Shown here: in pieces, positions 44,540 through 52,534 of the stretch | How the letters are laid out: each line of letters begins with the position of its first letter | How positions within the stretch are numbered: the stretch's first letter is position 1 | Source: Bradyrhizobium murdochi | GTDB lineage: Bacteria > Pseudomonadota > Alphaproteobacteria > Rhizobiales > Xanthobacteraceae | DNA: 64,000 nucleotides | Direction of reading: 5' to 3' | NCBI RefSeq assembly: GCF_000472965.1 | Contig: NZ_AXAU01000023.1 | Span: 36,095-100,094 of the forward strand | Program-made: the position numbers and the translations under genes | Notes under the pieces: model-generated | Told to the model about the DNA's origin: nothing | Database searches by the model: none | What the model saw: the letters and a program-made list of their open reading frames with translations, nothing else

Positions 44540-45307
44540 ATGAAACTTGGATTCGAAGAATCCCAATCGTTCTACACCAGCGGCTCGCAAAGCGCCCGCG
44601 CCTGGACAGAAGCTTGGGTGAAGGCTTGGGCCTACTGCCCGCACTGCGGCAACGCCAAGATTTCATCCTTTCCCAACAATTCCCCCCTCGCCGATTTCTT
44701 TTGCCAATCCTGCAAAGAGGAATTCGAACTCAAGAGCCAGAAAGGCAGATTCGGAACGCGAGTCGTCGATGGTGCGTTCAAGACCAAGTGCGAACGCCTC
44801 GCCGCCAGCAACAATCCGAATCTGCTTCTGATGAACTACGACCTCAAATCGCTTGCGGTCGTGAACCTGTTTATTGTGCCGAAGCATTTCTTCGTCAGGG
44901 AGATTATCGAGGAGCGAAAGCCGCTGGCGCCCACTGCGCGACGGGCCGGTTGGATCGGCTCCAACATCCTGCTTAGTCGAATTCCAGACTCCGGGAAGAT
45001 ACACATCGTCCAGAACAGCGTTGTTCGCGCGAAAGAACTCGTCCTCGCCGATTGGCAAAAGACACTCTTCCTCAGAAACGAATCTCCGGAAACGCGGGGC
45101 TGGTTGCTGGATGTGATGAAGTGCGTGGAGTCACTTGGCAAGCGAGACTTCACGCTTGACGAGGTCTACGCTTTCGAACGGCATCTCGGCGATCTCTATC
45201 CTGGCAATCAGAACGTCAGACCGAAGATTCGGCAACAGCTTCAATACTTGCGTGATCGCGGGTTTATTGAATTCGTTTCGCGCGGGAATTATCGTTTGCG
45301 ACACTAG
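44540..45307 (+). CDS. dpnI: DpnI-like methyl-directed restriction endonuclease (type IIM)
   Basis: This 255-residue protein matches DpnI along its length. The zinc-binding Cys pairs are CPHC (33, 36) and CQSC (55, 58). The PD-(D/E)XK site is D52, E63, K65 in ADFFCQSCKEEFELK, and conserved RKPLAPTARRAGWIGSNI follows. The C-terminal winged-helix (KIRQQLQYLRDRGFIEF) reads methylated adenine in GATC. DpnI cleaves only Gm6ATC, so it acts without a partner methylase against Dam-methylated incoming DNA. I chose the ATG at 44540; the upstream TTG is unlikely. Confidence 0.93.
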   Translation: MKLGFEESQSFYTSGSQSARAWTEAWVKAWAYCPHCGNAKISSFPNNSPLADFFCQSCKEEFELKSQKGRFGTRVVDGAFKTKCERLAASNNPNLLLMNYDLKSLAVVNLFIVPKHFFVREIIEERKPLAPTARRAGWIGSNILLSRIPDSGKIHIVQNSVVRAKELVLADWQKTLFLRNESPETRGWLLDVMKCVESLGKRDFTLDEVYAFERHLGDLYPGNQNVRPKIRQQLQYLRDRGFIEFVSRGNYRLRH

Positions 45308-45318
45308 GGAGCCCGGCC

Positions 45319-45594
45319 ATGGCGTGGTTTCTGAATCACTACAAATGCGACCGTTGCAGGCGTCGATGGGCCGATGAATGGTCCTGCACGTGCGACGACA
45401 CATGCCCGCATTGTGGGGCGCGAGATATGACGCCTTACGAAAGCGAGGAACTGACCACGCTTATTGAGCAAGAGGGCAAGGAGTTCGTCGTCCTGTGGTC
45501 GCCGGAAACGGCGGAACACGATCCGGACTATCGCGAACTTGGCCGCTTTCCGACCCGAGAGAAGGCGCTGGAGTTTCTGGCGGCGGACGGTTGA
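45319..45594 (+). CDS. Small Cys-rich hypothetical protein
   Basis: This 91-residue protein has paired Cys motifs near its start: YKCDRCRRRW, CTCDDTC and CPHC, the pattern of a small zinc-binding domain. A charged C-terminal part (DPDYRELGRFPTREKALEFL) follows. It starts 12 nt after the dpnI stop and may be co-expressed with it. I recall similar proteins in other alphaproteobacteria, outside defence loci too. Function is unknown. Confidence 0.7.
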   Translation: MAWFLNHYKCDRCRRRWADEWSCTCDDTCPHCGARDMTPYESEELTTLIEQEGKEFVVLWSPETAEHDPDYRELGRFPTREKALEFLAADG

Positions 45595-45608
45595 CTGTCG
45601 GCTTTCTG

Positions 45609-45900
45609 TTATGCCGCCTTCGATCCCTGAGGCTGCGCCACCAGGTCGATGCCAAGCGCATGAAGCACCTTAATGATGGCCCGAATTCTGGGTTCGCTTC
45701 ACCGCCGAATGCCCGGTACAAATTCTCGCGGGAGAGGCCTTCTCCGCCACTGCGTTCATTCCACGCGCGCGGGCTACCGTGCCGATGGCAACAGCGATTG
45801 CGGACGTATCCTCAGATTCGAATGCTTCGTTGAGGTAAGCTGCGATCATCTCGGGACTGTCGAGATATTCGGCTGCATCGAACGGTATTGCCTTGGCCAT
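45609..45900 (-). pseudogene. Decayed HI1420-type addiction-module antidote gene (copy 1)
   Basis: From ATG 45900 the reading is MAKAIPFDAAEYLDSPEMIA and continues normally to AVAEKAS, as in antidote proteins of the HI1419/HI1420 toxin-antitoxin family. A 1-nt loss near 45735 breaks the frame. The next part, RENLYRAFGGEANPEFG, is in another frame, and a second 1-nt loss near 45682 follows before IIKVLHALGIDLVAQPQGSK. All parts are thus present but in three frames. No toxin gene lies upstream, where it would be expected. Confidence 0.8.
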
Positions 45901-46017
45901 TTCAGTCCTCCGACTCACTGCCGCTCGCGCCATGTCGGCTAGTGTGACACATAGCGGACAGACATTTCCCGGACCCCGAGGGCATTGGATTGAAGCCCGT
46001 TGGTACCGCGTGTCTGA

Positions 46018-46446
46018 TCAGCACGATCGATACATCTCCTGCAGTGGCTTTCCACTCAGAAAGATAGTGTGAGGAGTCAAACCGCCCCTGCGAGCGATCC
46101 AGCGGCGTACCCGCGTCGGATAGGTCGAGTACATCATCAAGGTTGCTTCGGGATCAGTGAAGGCGCGACCATTGGCGCCGTAATTCCAGGCCGCATGGAA
46201 GCCGAGCGTCGCGCGCGGCGTTACGCAGATTTTGTCGTGAGGGAGCGCGCTGAGAACCATGGTGCACGCCGAGGCACAGAGACCGTCGATGATGACGGAT
46301 TGGCCCGATGAAGCCAGGCGATCATATTTAACGATGTAAGTCGCGATCAGACCGCCTCGATCATTCGTGATGCGTACTGCAGAACTTGCCTCTGACACAT
46401 TTAGGGTCAGCAGAACTGCCACAAGGAATCCTGTCACGTACTTCAT
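46018..46446 (-). CDS. Exported ClpP/crotonase-like protein (COG3904 type)
   Basis: This 142-residue protein has a signal peptide (MKYVTGFLVAVLLTLNVSEA). The core segment QSVIIDGLCASACTMVLSAL contains a Ser where the nucleophile of ClpP-like periplasmic proteins sits. TLGFHAAW follows. It is shorter than most such proteins and ends soon after, so it may be truncated at the C terminus. I chose the ATG at 46446; upstream in-frame codons lack a ribosome site. It lies between two decayed antidote genes. Confidence 0.6.
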   Translation of the reverse strand: MKYVTGFLVAVLLTLNVSEASSAVRITNDRGGLIATYIVKYDRLASSGQSVIIDGLCASACTMVLSALPHDKICVTPRATLGFHAAWNYGANGRAFTDPEATLMMYSTYPTRVRRWIARRGGLTPHTIFLSGKPLQEMYRSC

Positions 46447-46730
46447 GTCCCACCCCTGGGTTCGAGCAAATCGATTTGGATCGCTTTGCGTGATGCGCGA
46501 AGCTGCGACAGGCTTGTTCAGATTCATGGCATTGTCTGGGCGCAAACCGCAGGACAGCAACGCCGGTTCCCTGACTGCAAACTCGTGAGAACAAGCCGCA
46601 CCTGAAACGAAAGATTGAGATCGCCCCTCGCAAGTCGAGTGGCCGGATGTGGGGTTATGACCTCCGCAGGGGAACTCTCATCTTGGAGGTCGCGTCTGCC
46701 GCGATGGCTTTCGAGGGCGGACCAGAATTC

Positions 46731-46868
46731 CCCGCGCGCTAGCGACCGTGCCAATGGCAACTGCGATTACAGATGCGTCCCCGGACTCGAACGCTTCGTT
46801 GAGATAGCTGCGATCATCTCGGGACTATCTAGATATTCGGCTGCATCAAACGGTTTCGCATTGGCCAT
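46731..46868 (-). pseudogene. Decayed HI1420-type antidote gene (copy 2, truncated)
   Basis: From ATG 46868 the text reads MANAKPFDAAEYLDSPEMIA, nearly the same as copy 1. A 1-nt deletion near 46806 shifts the frame, and LNEAFESGDASVIAVAIGTV follows. Similarity stops near 46731, so only about half of the gene remains. No toxin is visible. Confidence 0.75.
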
Positions 46869-47129
46869 TCAGTTCTCCAGCTGCGCGATGGTTGGCAGCA
46901 CCTGCAGCTTGTCGCTCAGCGCAACTTTAATCACGCAGTTGCCCCTCAAACCTCCGCCCTCAATCCCTAAACGCCTTCTGAATATCCTTCGCGAGTGGGC
47001 GTTGGGCGGTATTCGGGCGAACACTACTACCGATTGCGCTGCTGGCCGGGCAAATCACGCATGGCTTGGTCCAGTTCTTACTGCAAAAATAAATCGCTTC
47101 GCGAATACCCCAAATCACTCCTACAACTC
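46869..47129. other. Non-coding DNA upstream of a long repeat
   Basis: No open frame here has family features. The sequence is mixed in composition and has no clear terminator. It is probably decayed accessory DNA. Confidence 0.4.
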
Positions 47130-47690
47130 CCGCCATCCCGCACCCGCTGGAGGGGCGTATCGCGATCGTCACGTACGTTGGGCGCGGGATGCGATGGACG
47201 CGGCAGCGTCAGGCGCGCAGGTTGATCGCAGGGCGGGCCTTGGCCTGTGAGCGAAAAGAACGGCGCGCAGACGACCGGCGCTTAAACGCTTCGACCAGGA
47301 CTTCGGTTTGGCAGCATACGGGCCGATCGAAACATTCTGGTCGGGGAAGCCGCGGACGGCAAAGCCGTGTGGTCCTGGCACCCGTTGCTGGTGTCAAGCT
47401 GGCGGAGATTGATCTGACACAACCGGGTCTCGATCGATCGTCAATCCGCCAGCGACGGAGGCCAGAGGAATTCGGCTCCGGGGAGAGCGCGGTATACGCC
47501 GTTAAAACCATTGCGCAGGGAAGGCCGGGTGTTCCGGCGCACCTGCAGTCCGCCGTGTGCATTTTTGCGCACGACTGCGGGTGTTTTGGGCACCCGGCCT
47601 TTCCTGCGCCCTCTTCGATTTCGAGGGCATCGCCGATGCAAAGCTCGGGCGGATGGCGCCGCGGGAACGCGAGCGCGTGTCCGCTCCACT
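47130..47690. repeat. Long Bradyrhizobium-type repetitive element
   Basis: The stretch includes TTGATCGCAGGGCGGGCCTT, TAAAACCATTGCGCAGGGAA and TTCCTGCGCCCTCTTCGATT. I recall this order of phrases from many places in Bradyrhizobium genomes, usually without a gene function. Arg/Ala-rich open frames inside are artefacts. Exact ends are uncertain. Confidence 0.5.
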
Positions 47691-47791
47691 GTCATGCCCC
47701 GCGAATGCGGGGCATCCAGTACGCCGCGGCCTCTCGGCTCAATCACGGAGGCCTCTGGAATACTGGATCACCCGCTTTCGCGGGTGACGAC
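47691..47791. repeat. Short palindromic repeat GTCATGCCCCGCG type
   Basis: GTCATGCCCCGCGAATGCGG opens the element, and GATCACCCGCTTTCGCGGGT then GACGA closes it. Inner CCAGTA...TACTGG arms are also inverted. It directly follows the longer element. Confidence 0.7.
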
Positions 47792-47840
47792 AAGCGAACT
47801 AGTTGTTTGACATTCGAATCCGAAAAGCGCGACTGCGCCC

Positions 47841-48020
47841 TCACCCCGATCGCCGGTGGCTGGTGTTCTGCGTCAGATTGCCGTGCGCGCCCTGTTCGCG
47901 GATGTTGTTCTTCTCGTCGTTGCGATGGCCCTTGGTGGTGTCGAGCGGCACGCGGGGCGCGCTGCCGGGGCCCTTGGGGCTCCGATTGTCCGGGGGAATC
48001 GGAGGCGCGGTCTTTGGCAT
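47841..48020 (-). CDS. Small basic hydrophilic protein
   Basis: This protein of about 59 residues starts MPKTAPPIPPDNRSPKGPGS and ends GHRNDEKNNIREQGAHGNLT plus a short tail. It is likely disordered. GGAG lies 6 nt before this ATG, while starts at 48023 or 48035 are also possible. The REQGxxGNxxQNT end matches a small family I recall from alphaproteobacteria, with function unknown. Confidence 0.6.
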   Translation of the reverse strand: MPKTAPPIPPDNRSPKGPGSAPRVPLDTTKGHRNDEKNNIREQGAHGNLTQNTSHRRSG

Positions 48021-48186
48021 CATGGTCTCCGTCATCAACGGAAAAAACAACGCTGGCCTTGGCGAAATCGTTCCGCGGGGAATGGCGGCGCAATCCATGC
48101 CTCCGCTTGTGGCGCTATGGCTGGCGGCTTCCGGCTTCGCCAAGGCTTCGGCAGACAAGTCGCCGCGTTGCTCGCGATGACGCCTG

Positions 48187-48873
48187 CTAGCGGCTTCGCG
48201 CTAACGCGCCACGCTCGCGCAGCATTGCCAGCACCGCATTCAGATCCGGCACCACCGCCGCGCATCGCGCACGCGACTCTTCGGTCGGCGTCACCATGTC
48301 GGGCACCATGATGGTGATCGCGCCCGCGGCATGCGCAGCGGTCACGCCGTGGTTGGAATCCTCCACGGCCACGCAAGCTTCCGGCTTCAGGCCGAACCGC
48401 GATGCCGCGAGCAGATAGAGGTCGGGATTGGGCTTGCCGCGGGCGACGTCGTCGCGGGTCAGCAGCGTTTCGAAACGGTGGCGGATGCCCGCGAGCTTGA
48501 GATGCGCATTCGCCGTGCGCAGCGACGAGGAGGTGACGATCGCCATCGGACATTCGGCTGCCCGCAGCGCGTCCAGGAGTTCGATCGCGCCGCTCTTCAG
48601 CGGCAAGCCTGCGCCGAGAATTTCATTGCGGTTGCTGACGAAGGCACGGCTGACCTCCGCAAGCGGAAAGCCATCCCCGTAGCGCGCTTGCAGCAGGGCC
48701 TCGCACTCCGGACCGGGCAGGCCGACCATCGCCTGGCATAGCGTTACGGCGTCGTCGGTGTAGCCATGCGCGGTGAGCGCTGCGACCAGGCTATCGAAAT
48801 GGACCCGCTCGGTGTCGAGCAGCGTGCCGTCCATGTCGAGCAGGACGGCGCTGACGTTCCATTTCCCGCTCAC
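48187..48873 (-). CDS. HAD family hydrolase (phosphoglycolate phosphatase / beta-phosphoglucomutase-like)
   Basis: This 228-residue enzyme has the HAD motifs: I LLDMDGTLLDT with nucleophile Asp13 and acid Asp15, II IVTSSS, III the Lys of GKPNPDLYLL, and IV AVEDSNHGV. A helical cap after motif I fits subclass I. Such proteins dephosphorylate small sugar or glycolate phosphates. The downstream end of the Cys-rich gene overlaps its start by 4 nt, so the two are co-translated. Confidence 0.9.
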   Translation of the reverse strand: MSGKWNVSAVLLDMDGTLLDTERVHFDSLVAALTAHGYTDDAVTLCQAMVGLPGPECEALLQARYGDGFPLAEVSRAFVSNRNEILGAGLPLKSGAIELLDALRAAECPMAIVTSSSLRTANAHLKLAGIRHRFETLLTRDDVARGKPNPDLYLLAASRFGLKPEACVAVEDSNHGVTAAHAAGAITIMVPDMVTPTEESRARCAAVVPDLNAVLAMLRERGALARSR

Positions 48874-49073
48874 GCCGCACCCGCGCCGGCGCGCTGGCTG
48901 GCGAGTTTGCGCAGGCAGTCAGGGCAGAGACAATCGCTGCCGTCCACCGGCATCGGCAGGCGGAACGTCTCGTCGTTGCACCAGCAGGGACCGGACAGGT
49001 TGCAGCCGAATTCGTTGCCGCAGCCTGCGCAGGCGAGGCGGCGCGTGGGCGCATTTTCCAAACGATCTGTCAT
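48870..49073 (-). CDS. Cysteine-rich CWC family protein
   Basis: This 67-residue protein has the CWC pattern: LACAGCGNEFGCNLSGPCWC followed by DCLCPDCLRKLA. The eight or so Cys residues likely bind metal. Its stop overlaps the start of the HAD gene, so it is the first gene of that pair. Function is unknown. I chose the ATG at 49073. Confidence 0.82.
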   Translation of the reverse strand: MTDRLENAPTRRLACAGCGNEFGCNLSGPCWCNDETFRLPMPVDGSDCLCPDCLRKLASQRAGAGAA

Positions 49074-49171
49074 CAACGAGGCTGAATCCTGACGCGGAAT
49101 TAATCCCGGGTTCACACTGAGGCGCGTTATACTTCGCCACTATACGCTTGGGAAATTCTAAGGGAAATCCG

Positions 49172-50725
49172 ATGGCCCGCGATTCGCAAGCAGCCCTCGT
49201 TGCGCTCAATCGCTTCGGCTTCGGCGCGCGCGGCGGGGCGTCCGGCGATGTTCTCAACGCCGCGTCCGATCCGCGCGGTTTCGTCAAGGCGGAACTCGGC
49301 CGTCCCAATCGCGTGCTGCTCGAAGTGCCGGGGCTGCAGTCGACGCCCGCGCTCGGCAAGGCGGTGTTCGATTATCAGTTCGAAATCCAGCAGGCTCGCG
49401 ACGCCGCCAAATCGGCCGCGCCGCCGGCTGCAGGCGAAGGTGCATCGCCGCGGCCGGAGGCCAAGGGCCAGCGGCGAAACCTGTCGCTCAACGGCATCGC
49501 TATGGAGATGGCGCCAAAAGAGCCACAGGCCAAGCCTGCGGAGAATCCCGGCGCGATGGCACCGGCGGAAGCGATGCAGCCCAATGCGCCAAAACCTGCG
49601 CCACAACCGCTCAACATCATCCAGAAAACCTTTCGCGCCGAGGCGCTGGCGCGGCTGCAGCGCGCCGTCATCGTCGATGGCGGATTTGCCGAGCGGCTTG
49701 TCGTGTTCTGGTCGAATCATTTCTGCATTTCCGCCAACAAGGGCGGGCCGGCGCGGATGTGGGCCGGCTCGTTTGAGCGCGAGGCGATCCGGCCGCATGT
49801 GCTCGGACGCTTCGCCGACATGCTGAAGGCGGTCGAGCAGCATCCGGCGATGCTGTTCTTCCTCGACAACCAGCAATCGCTGGGCCCGGATTCGCGCGCC
49901 GGCAAAAACCGCAACCGCGGACTGAACGAAAACCTCGCGCGCGAGATACTTGAGTTGCATACGCTCGGCGTCGGCGGCGGCTATTCGCAGGATGACGTGA
50001 CGTCGCTGGCGAACGTTATCACGGGCTGGACCTATGCGGGACGGTTGGGCCAGCTCGGCGCGCCCGGCACCTTCGTGTTCAATGCCAATGCGCACCAGCC
50101 GGGCGCGCAGCGGGTGATGGGCAAGGTCTACGATGCTGAAGGCGTGGCGCAGGGCGAGGCGGTGCTGGCGGATATCGCGCGGCATCCCTCGACGGCGAAA
50201 TTCATCGCGGGAAAATTCGCGCGCCATTTCGTATCGGACGATCCTCCACAGGCATTGGTGGCGCGGCTCGCCGATGTCTTCACGAAAACCGACGGCGATC
50301 TCAAGGCGCTGGCGCTGGCGCTGGTCGATTCCGACGAAGCCTGGAGCGCGCCGCTCACCAAGATCCGTTCGCCTTATGAATTCCTCGTCGCGGCCGGCCG
50401 GCTGCTGGCGCAGATTCCGAACAATCCCAACCTCTATCTCGCCGGCCTGAGGGCGCTCGGTCAGCCATTATGGTCGCCGGCCGGGCCGAACGGCTTTCCC
50501 GACACCAACGCCGCATGGCTGGCGCCGGAGGGCATGAAACTGCGCCTCGATATCTCCACCCAGATTGCATCGAGGCTCGCCGAGGGCGTCGATCCGCGCG
50601 ACCTGCTCGAACTCGCGGCCGCCAACACGGCGTCGGTGGAGACACGGCGGACCGTCGAGCGCGCGGAATCACGGCAGCAGGCGCTGGCGCTGTTGTTGAT
50701 GTCGCCGGAATTCCAGAGGAGATGA
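49172..50725 (+). CDS. DUF1800 domain-containing protein
   Basis: This 517-residue protein begins ALVALNRFGFGARGG, the usual DUF1800 start. FWSNHFCISANKG, then ENLAREILELHTLGVGGGYS and VITGWTYAG follow further on. A Pro/Ala-rich insert lies near residues 85-145. It is found in operon with DUF1501 proteins in many bacteria and is thought to be exported or envelope-associated. The gene shares an ATGA overlap with the next one. The biochemical role is not known. Confidence 0.9.
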   Translation: MARDSQAALVALNRFGFGARGGASGDVLNAASDPRGFVKAELGRPNRVLLEVPGLQSTPALGKAVFDYQFEIQQARDAAKSAAPPAAGEGASPRPEAKGQRRNLSLNGIAMEMAPKEPQAKPAENPGAMAPAEAMQPNAPKPAPQPLNIIQKTFRAEALARLQRAVIVDGGFAERLVVFWSNHFCISANKGGPARMWAGSFEREAIRPHVLGRFADMLKAVEQHPAMLFFLDNQQSLGPDSRAGKNRNRGLNENLAREILELHTLGVGGGYSQDDVTSLANVITGWTYAGRLGQLGAPGTFVFNANAHQPGAQRVMGKVYDAEGVAQGEAVLADIARHPSTAKFIAGKFARHFVSDDPPQALVARLADVFTKTDGDLKALALALVDSDEAWSAPLTKIRSPYEFLVAAGRLLAQIPNNPNLYLAGLRALGQPLWSPAGPNGFPDTNAAWLAPEGMKLRLDISTQIASRLAEGVDPRDLLELAAANTASVETRRTVERAESRQQALALLLMSPEFQRR

Positions 50726-51966
50726 CGTCCATGGAAACGACAATGGGTTGCTGCGAGGACCTGCGATCATCGCCGACGACGCGGCGGGCCGTGCTGCGCG
50801 GCGGCGCGTCCTTTGCGGCGTGGGCCTACCTGCCGAAGTTCGCGCGCGCGGCCGACGGCCGCGATCCGCGGCTGGTGCTCGTGATACTGCGCGGCGCACT
50901 CGACGGGCTCGCCACCGTCGCTCCAACAGGCGACCCTGACTATGCCGGCCTGCACGGTGCGATCGCGCTGTCGTCGAGCGGGCCGAACGCGGCGCTGCCG
51001 CTCGACAATTTCTTCTCACTGCATCCGGCGATGCCGGAATTTTCGCGGATGTATCGCGAGAAGAAGGCCGCGGTGATCCACGCGGTGGCGACGCCCTATC
51101 GCGACCGTTCGCATTTCGACGGGCAGGACGTGCTCGAAAGCGGCTTTGCCGGCCCAGGCCGGGTGCAGTCCGGCTGGCTCAACCGCGCGCTGGAAGGCCT
51201 GCCGAAAGGCGAGCGGGTGACGAGCGGGATCGCAGTCGGCCCGATCACGCCGCTGGTGCTGCGCGGCGCGGCACCGACCGTCGGCTGGGCGCCGCTCGCG
51301 CTGCCGCAGGCCAGCGAGGACACCGCGATGCGGCTGCTCGACCTCTATTCTCACCGCGATGCCGCGCTGGGCTCGGCGCTGAAGCAGGGCCTCGCGCTCG
51401 ACAAGGCCGCGCAGGGCGACGACATGAAACCAAAGCCCGGCACCGGCGGCGCGGCCGCGATGCGGCTGGCAGCGCGCGGCGCGGGCCGATTGATGGCGGC
51501 CGACAATGGTCCGCGGATCGGCGCGCTCGCTTTCGACGGCTGGGACACGCATGCCAATGAAGGCGGTCCGGTCGGCCGGTTGGCGCAACTGCTCGGCGGC
51601 CTCGACGGCGCACTCGCCGAATTCGAAACTGCGCTGGGACCGCGCTGGCGCGACACGGTGATCGTGGTCGCCACCGAGTTCGGCCGCACCGCGCGCATCA
51701 ACGGCACGCAAGGCACGGATCACGGCACCGCCACCGTCGCGCTACTCGCCGGCGGCGCGGTGAACGGCGGGCGGGTGATCGCGGACTGGCCGGGGCTGAA
51801 GCCGGCGAGCCTCCATCAGGGCCGCGACCTCGCGCCGACCACTGACCTGCGCGCGGTGATGAAAGGCGTTCTGAGGGATCAGTTCGGGCTGGCGGAGAAG
51901 CTGTTGGCGGACAGCGTGTTCCCGGAGAGCGCCAAGGTGAAGCCGATGCAGGGATTGGTATCTTAA
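50722..51966 (+). CDS. DUF1501 domain-containing protein
   Basis: This protein of about 414 residues has a Tat-type leader (TTRRAVLRGGASFAAWAYLP). Sulfatase/alkaline phosphatase-like sequence follows: LVLVILRGALDGLATVAPTG, DGWDTHANEGG, and VVATEFGRTARINGTQGTDH. Metal-binding His/Asp residues of the superfamily are in the last two parts. Start at 50722 overlaps the DUF1800 stop; 50731 is also possible. The conserved pair is exported and may act on cell-surface material. Confidence 0.9.
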   Translation: MTSMETTMGCCEDLRSSPTTRRAVLRGGASFAAWAYLPKFARAADGRDPRLVLVILRGALDGLATVAPTGDPDYAGLHGAIALSSSGPNAALPLDNFFSLHPAMPEFSRMYREKKAAVIHAVATPYRDRSHFDGQDVLESGFAGPGRVQSGWLNRALEGLPKGERVTSGIAVGPITPLVLRGAAPTVGWAPLALPQASEDTAMRLLDLYSHRDAALGSALKQGLALDKAAQGDDMKPKPGTGGAAAMRLAARGAGRLMAADNGPRIGALAFDGWDTHANEGGPVGRLAQLLGGLDGALAEFETALGPRWRDTVIVVATEFGRTARINGTQGTDHGTATVALLAGGAVNGGRVIADWPGLKPASLHQGRDLAPTTDLRAVMKGVLRDQFGLAEKLLADSVFPESAKVKPMQGLVS

Positions 51967-52024
51967 CCTCTCCCCGCTCTTCTGCGGGGAGAGGTCGCCG
52001 CGCGCTTGCGCGGCGGGTGAGGGG
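51967..52024. repeat. Left repeat arm of the DUF559 element
   Basis: CCTCTCCCCG...CGGGGAGAGG forms one hairpin and CGCCGCGCGC/GCGCGGCG another, followed by GTGAGGGG. The last 42 bases (51983-52024) recur exactly at 52393-52434. It begins at the base after the DUF1501 stop codon. Confidence 0.9.
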
Positions 52025-52031
52025 CAGGGCA

Positions 52032-52430
52032 ATGCGTGGCCGCAATGAAAAGGATATCCGAATCGCGAGGCGATTGAGGAGCAACCAAACAGATGCCGAA
52101 ACTGTCCTCTGGAATCGCATCCGCAACCGGCAGATCGATGGGCACAAGTTCGCGCGGCAAGTGCCGATCAGTGGCTACATCTGCGACTTCGTTTGCCGCG
52201 AACTCAGTCTGGTTGTCGAGGTTGATGGTGGGCAACGCAATGAGTCGGCCACCGACGCGGTCCGCGATGCTCGCTTGACCGAACAAGGCTACAGAGTGCT
52301 TCGGTTTTGGAACAACGATGTGCTTGGAAATATCGAAGGCGTTCTCACCGTCCTTCAGGCAGAGCTTTCGGATCGAGCCGCTCGCTCCCGCTTGCGGGGA
52401 GAGGTCGCCGCGCGCTTGCGCGGCGGGTGA
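52032..52430 (+). CDS. DUF559 protein (Vsr-like endonuclease domain)
   Basis: This 132-residue protein matches the DUF559 family, a PD-(D/E)XK nuclease fold related to the very-short-patch repair enzyme. ARRLRSNQTDAETVLWNRIR precedes DGHKFARQVPISGYICDFVC and SLVVEVDGGQ (Asp52, Glu63, Asp65, Gln68). YRVLRFWNNDVLGN ends the domain. It starts 8 nt after one repeat arm. Its last 12 residues (LRGEVAARLRGG) and stop are read from an exact second copy of that arm. Its natural function is unproven; it may act in the spread or repair of these repeats. Confidence 0.9.
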   Translation: MRGRNEKDIRIARRLRSNQTDAETVLWNRIRNRQIDGHKFARQVPISGYICDFVCRELSLVVEVDGGQRNESATDAVRDARLTEQGYRVLRFWNNDVLGNIEGVLTVLQAELSDRAARSRLRGEVAARLRGG

Positions 52431-52514
52431 GGGGGTACAGGTCTCACGTCGCTCACGGCTCGTGGAGAGAGCCCCTCACCCCGACCCTCTCCCCGTGAAG
52501 AACGGGGAGAGGGA
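52393..52514. repeat. Right repeat arm of the DUF559 element and inverted partner arm
   Basis: TGCGGGGAGAGGTCGCCGCG to GTGAGGGG (52393-52434) repeats the left arm exactly. After about 36 nt, CCCCTCACCCCGACCCTCTC and the CCCCGTGAAGAACGGGG hairpin (to 52514) form the inverted partner arm, the same order as in the complete element at 35713-35848. Confidence 0.88.
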
Positions 52515-52534
52515 GCGAGAGAGCCGTGCGCGTA

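Noticed and set aside
47189..48190. 333-codon plus-strand frame
   Set aside because: It runs through repetitive DNA and across a small minus-strand gene, and has Arg-rich low-information text.
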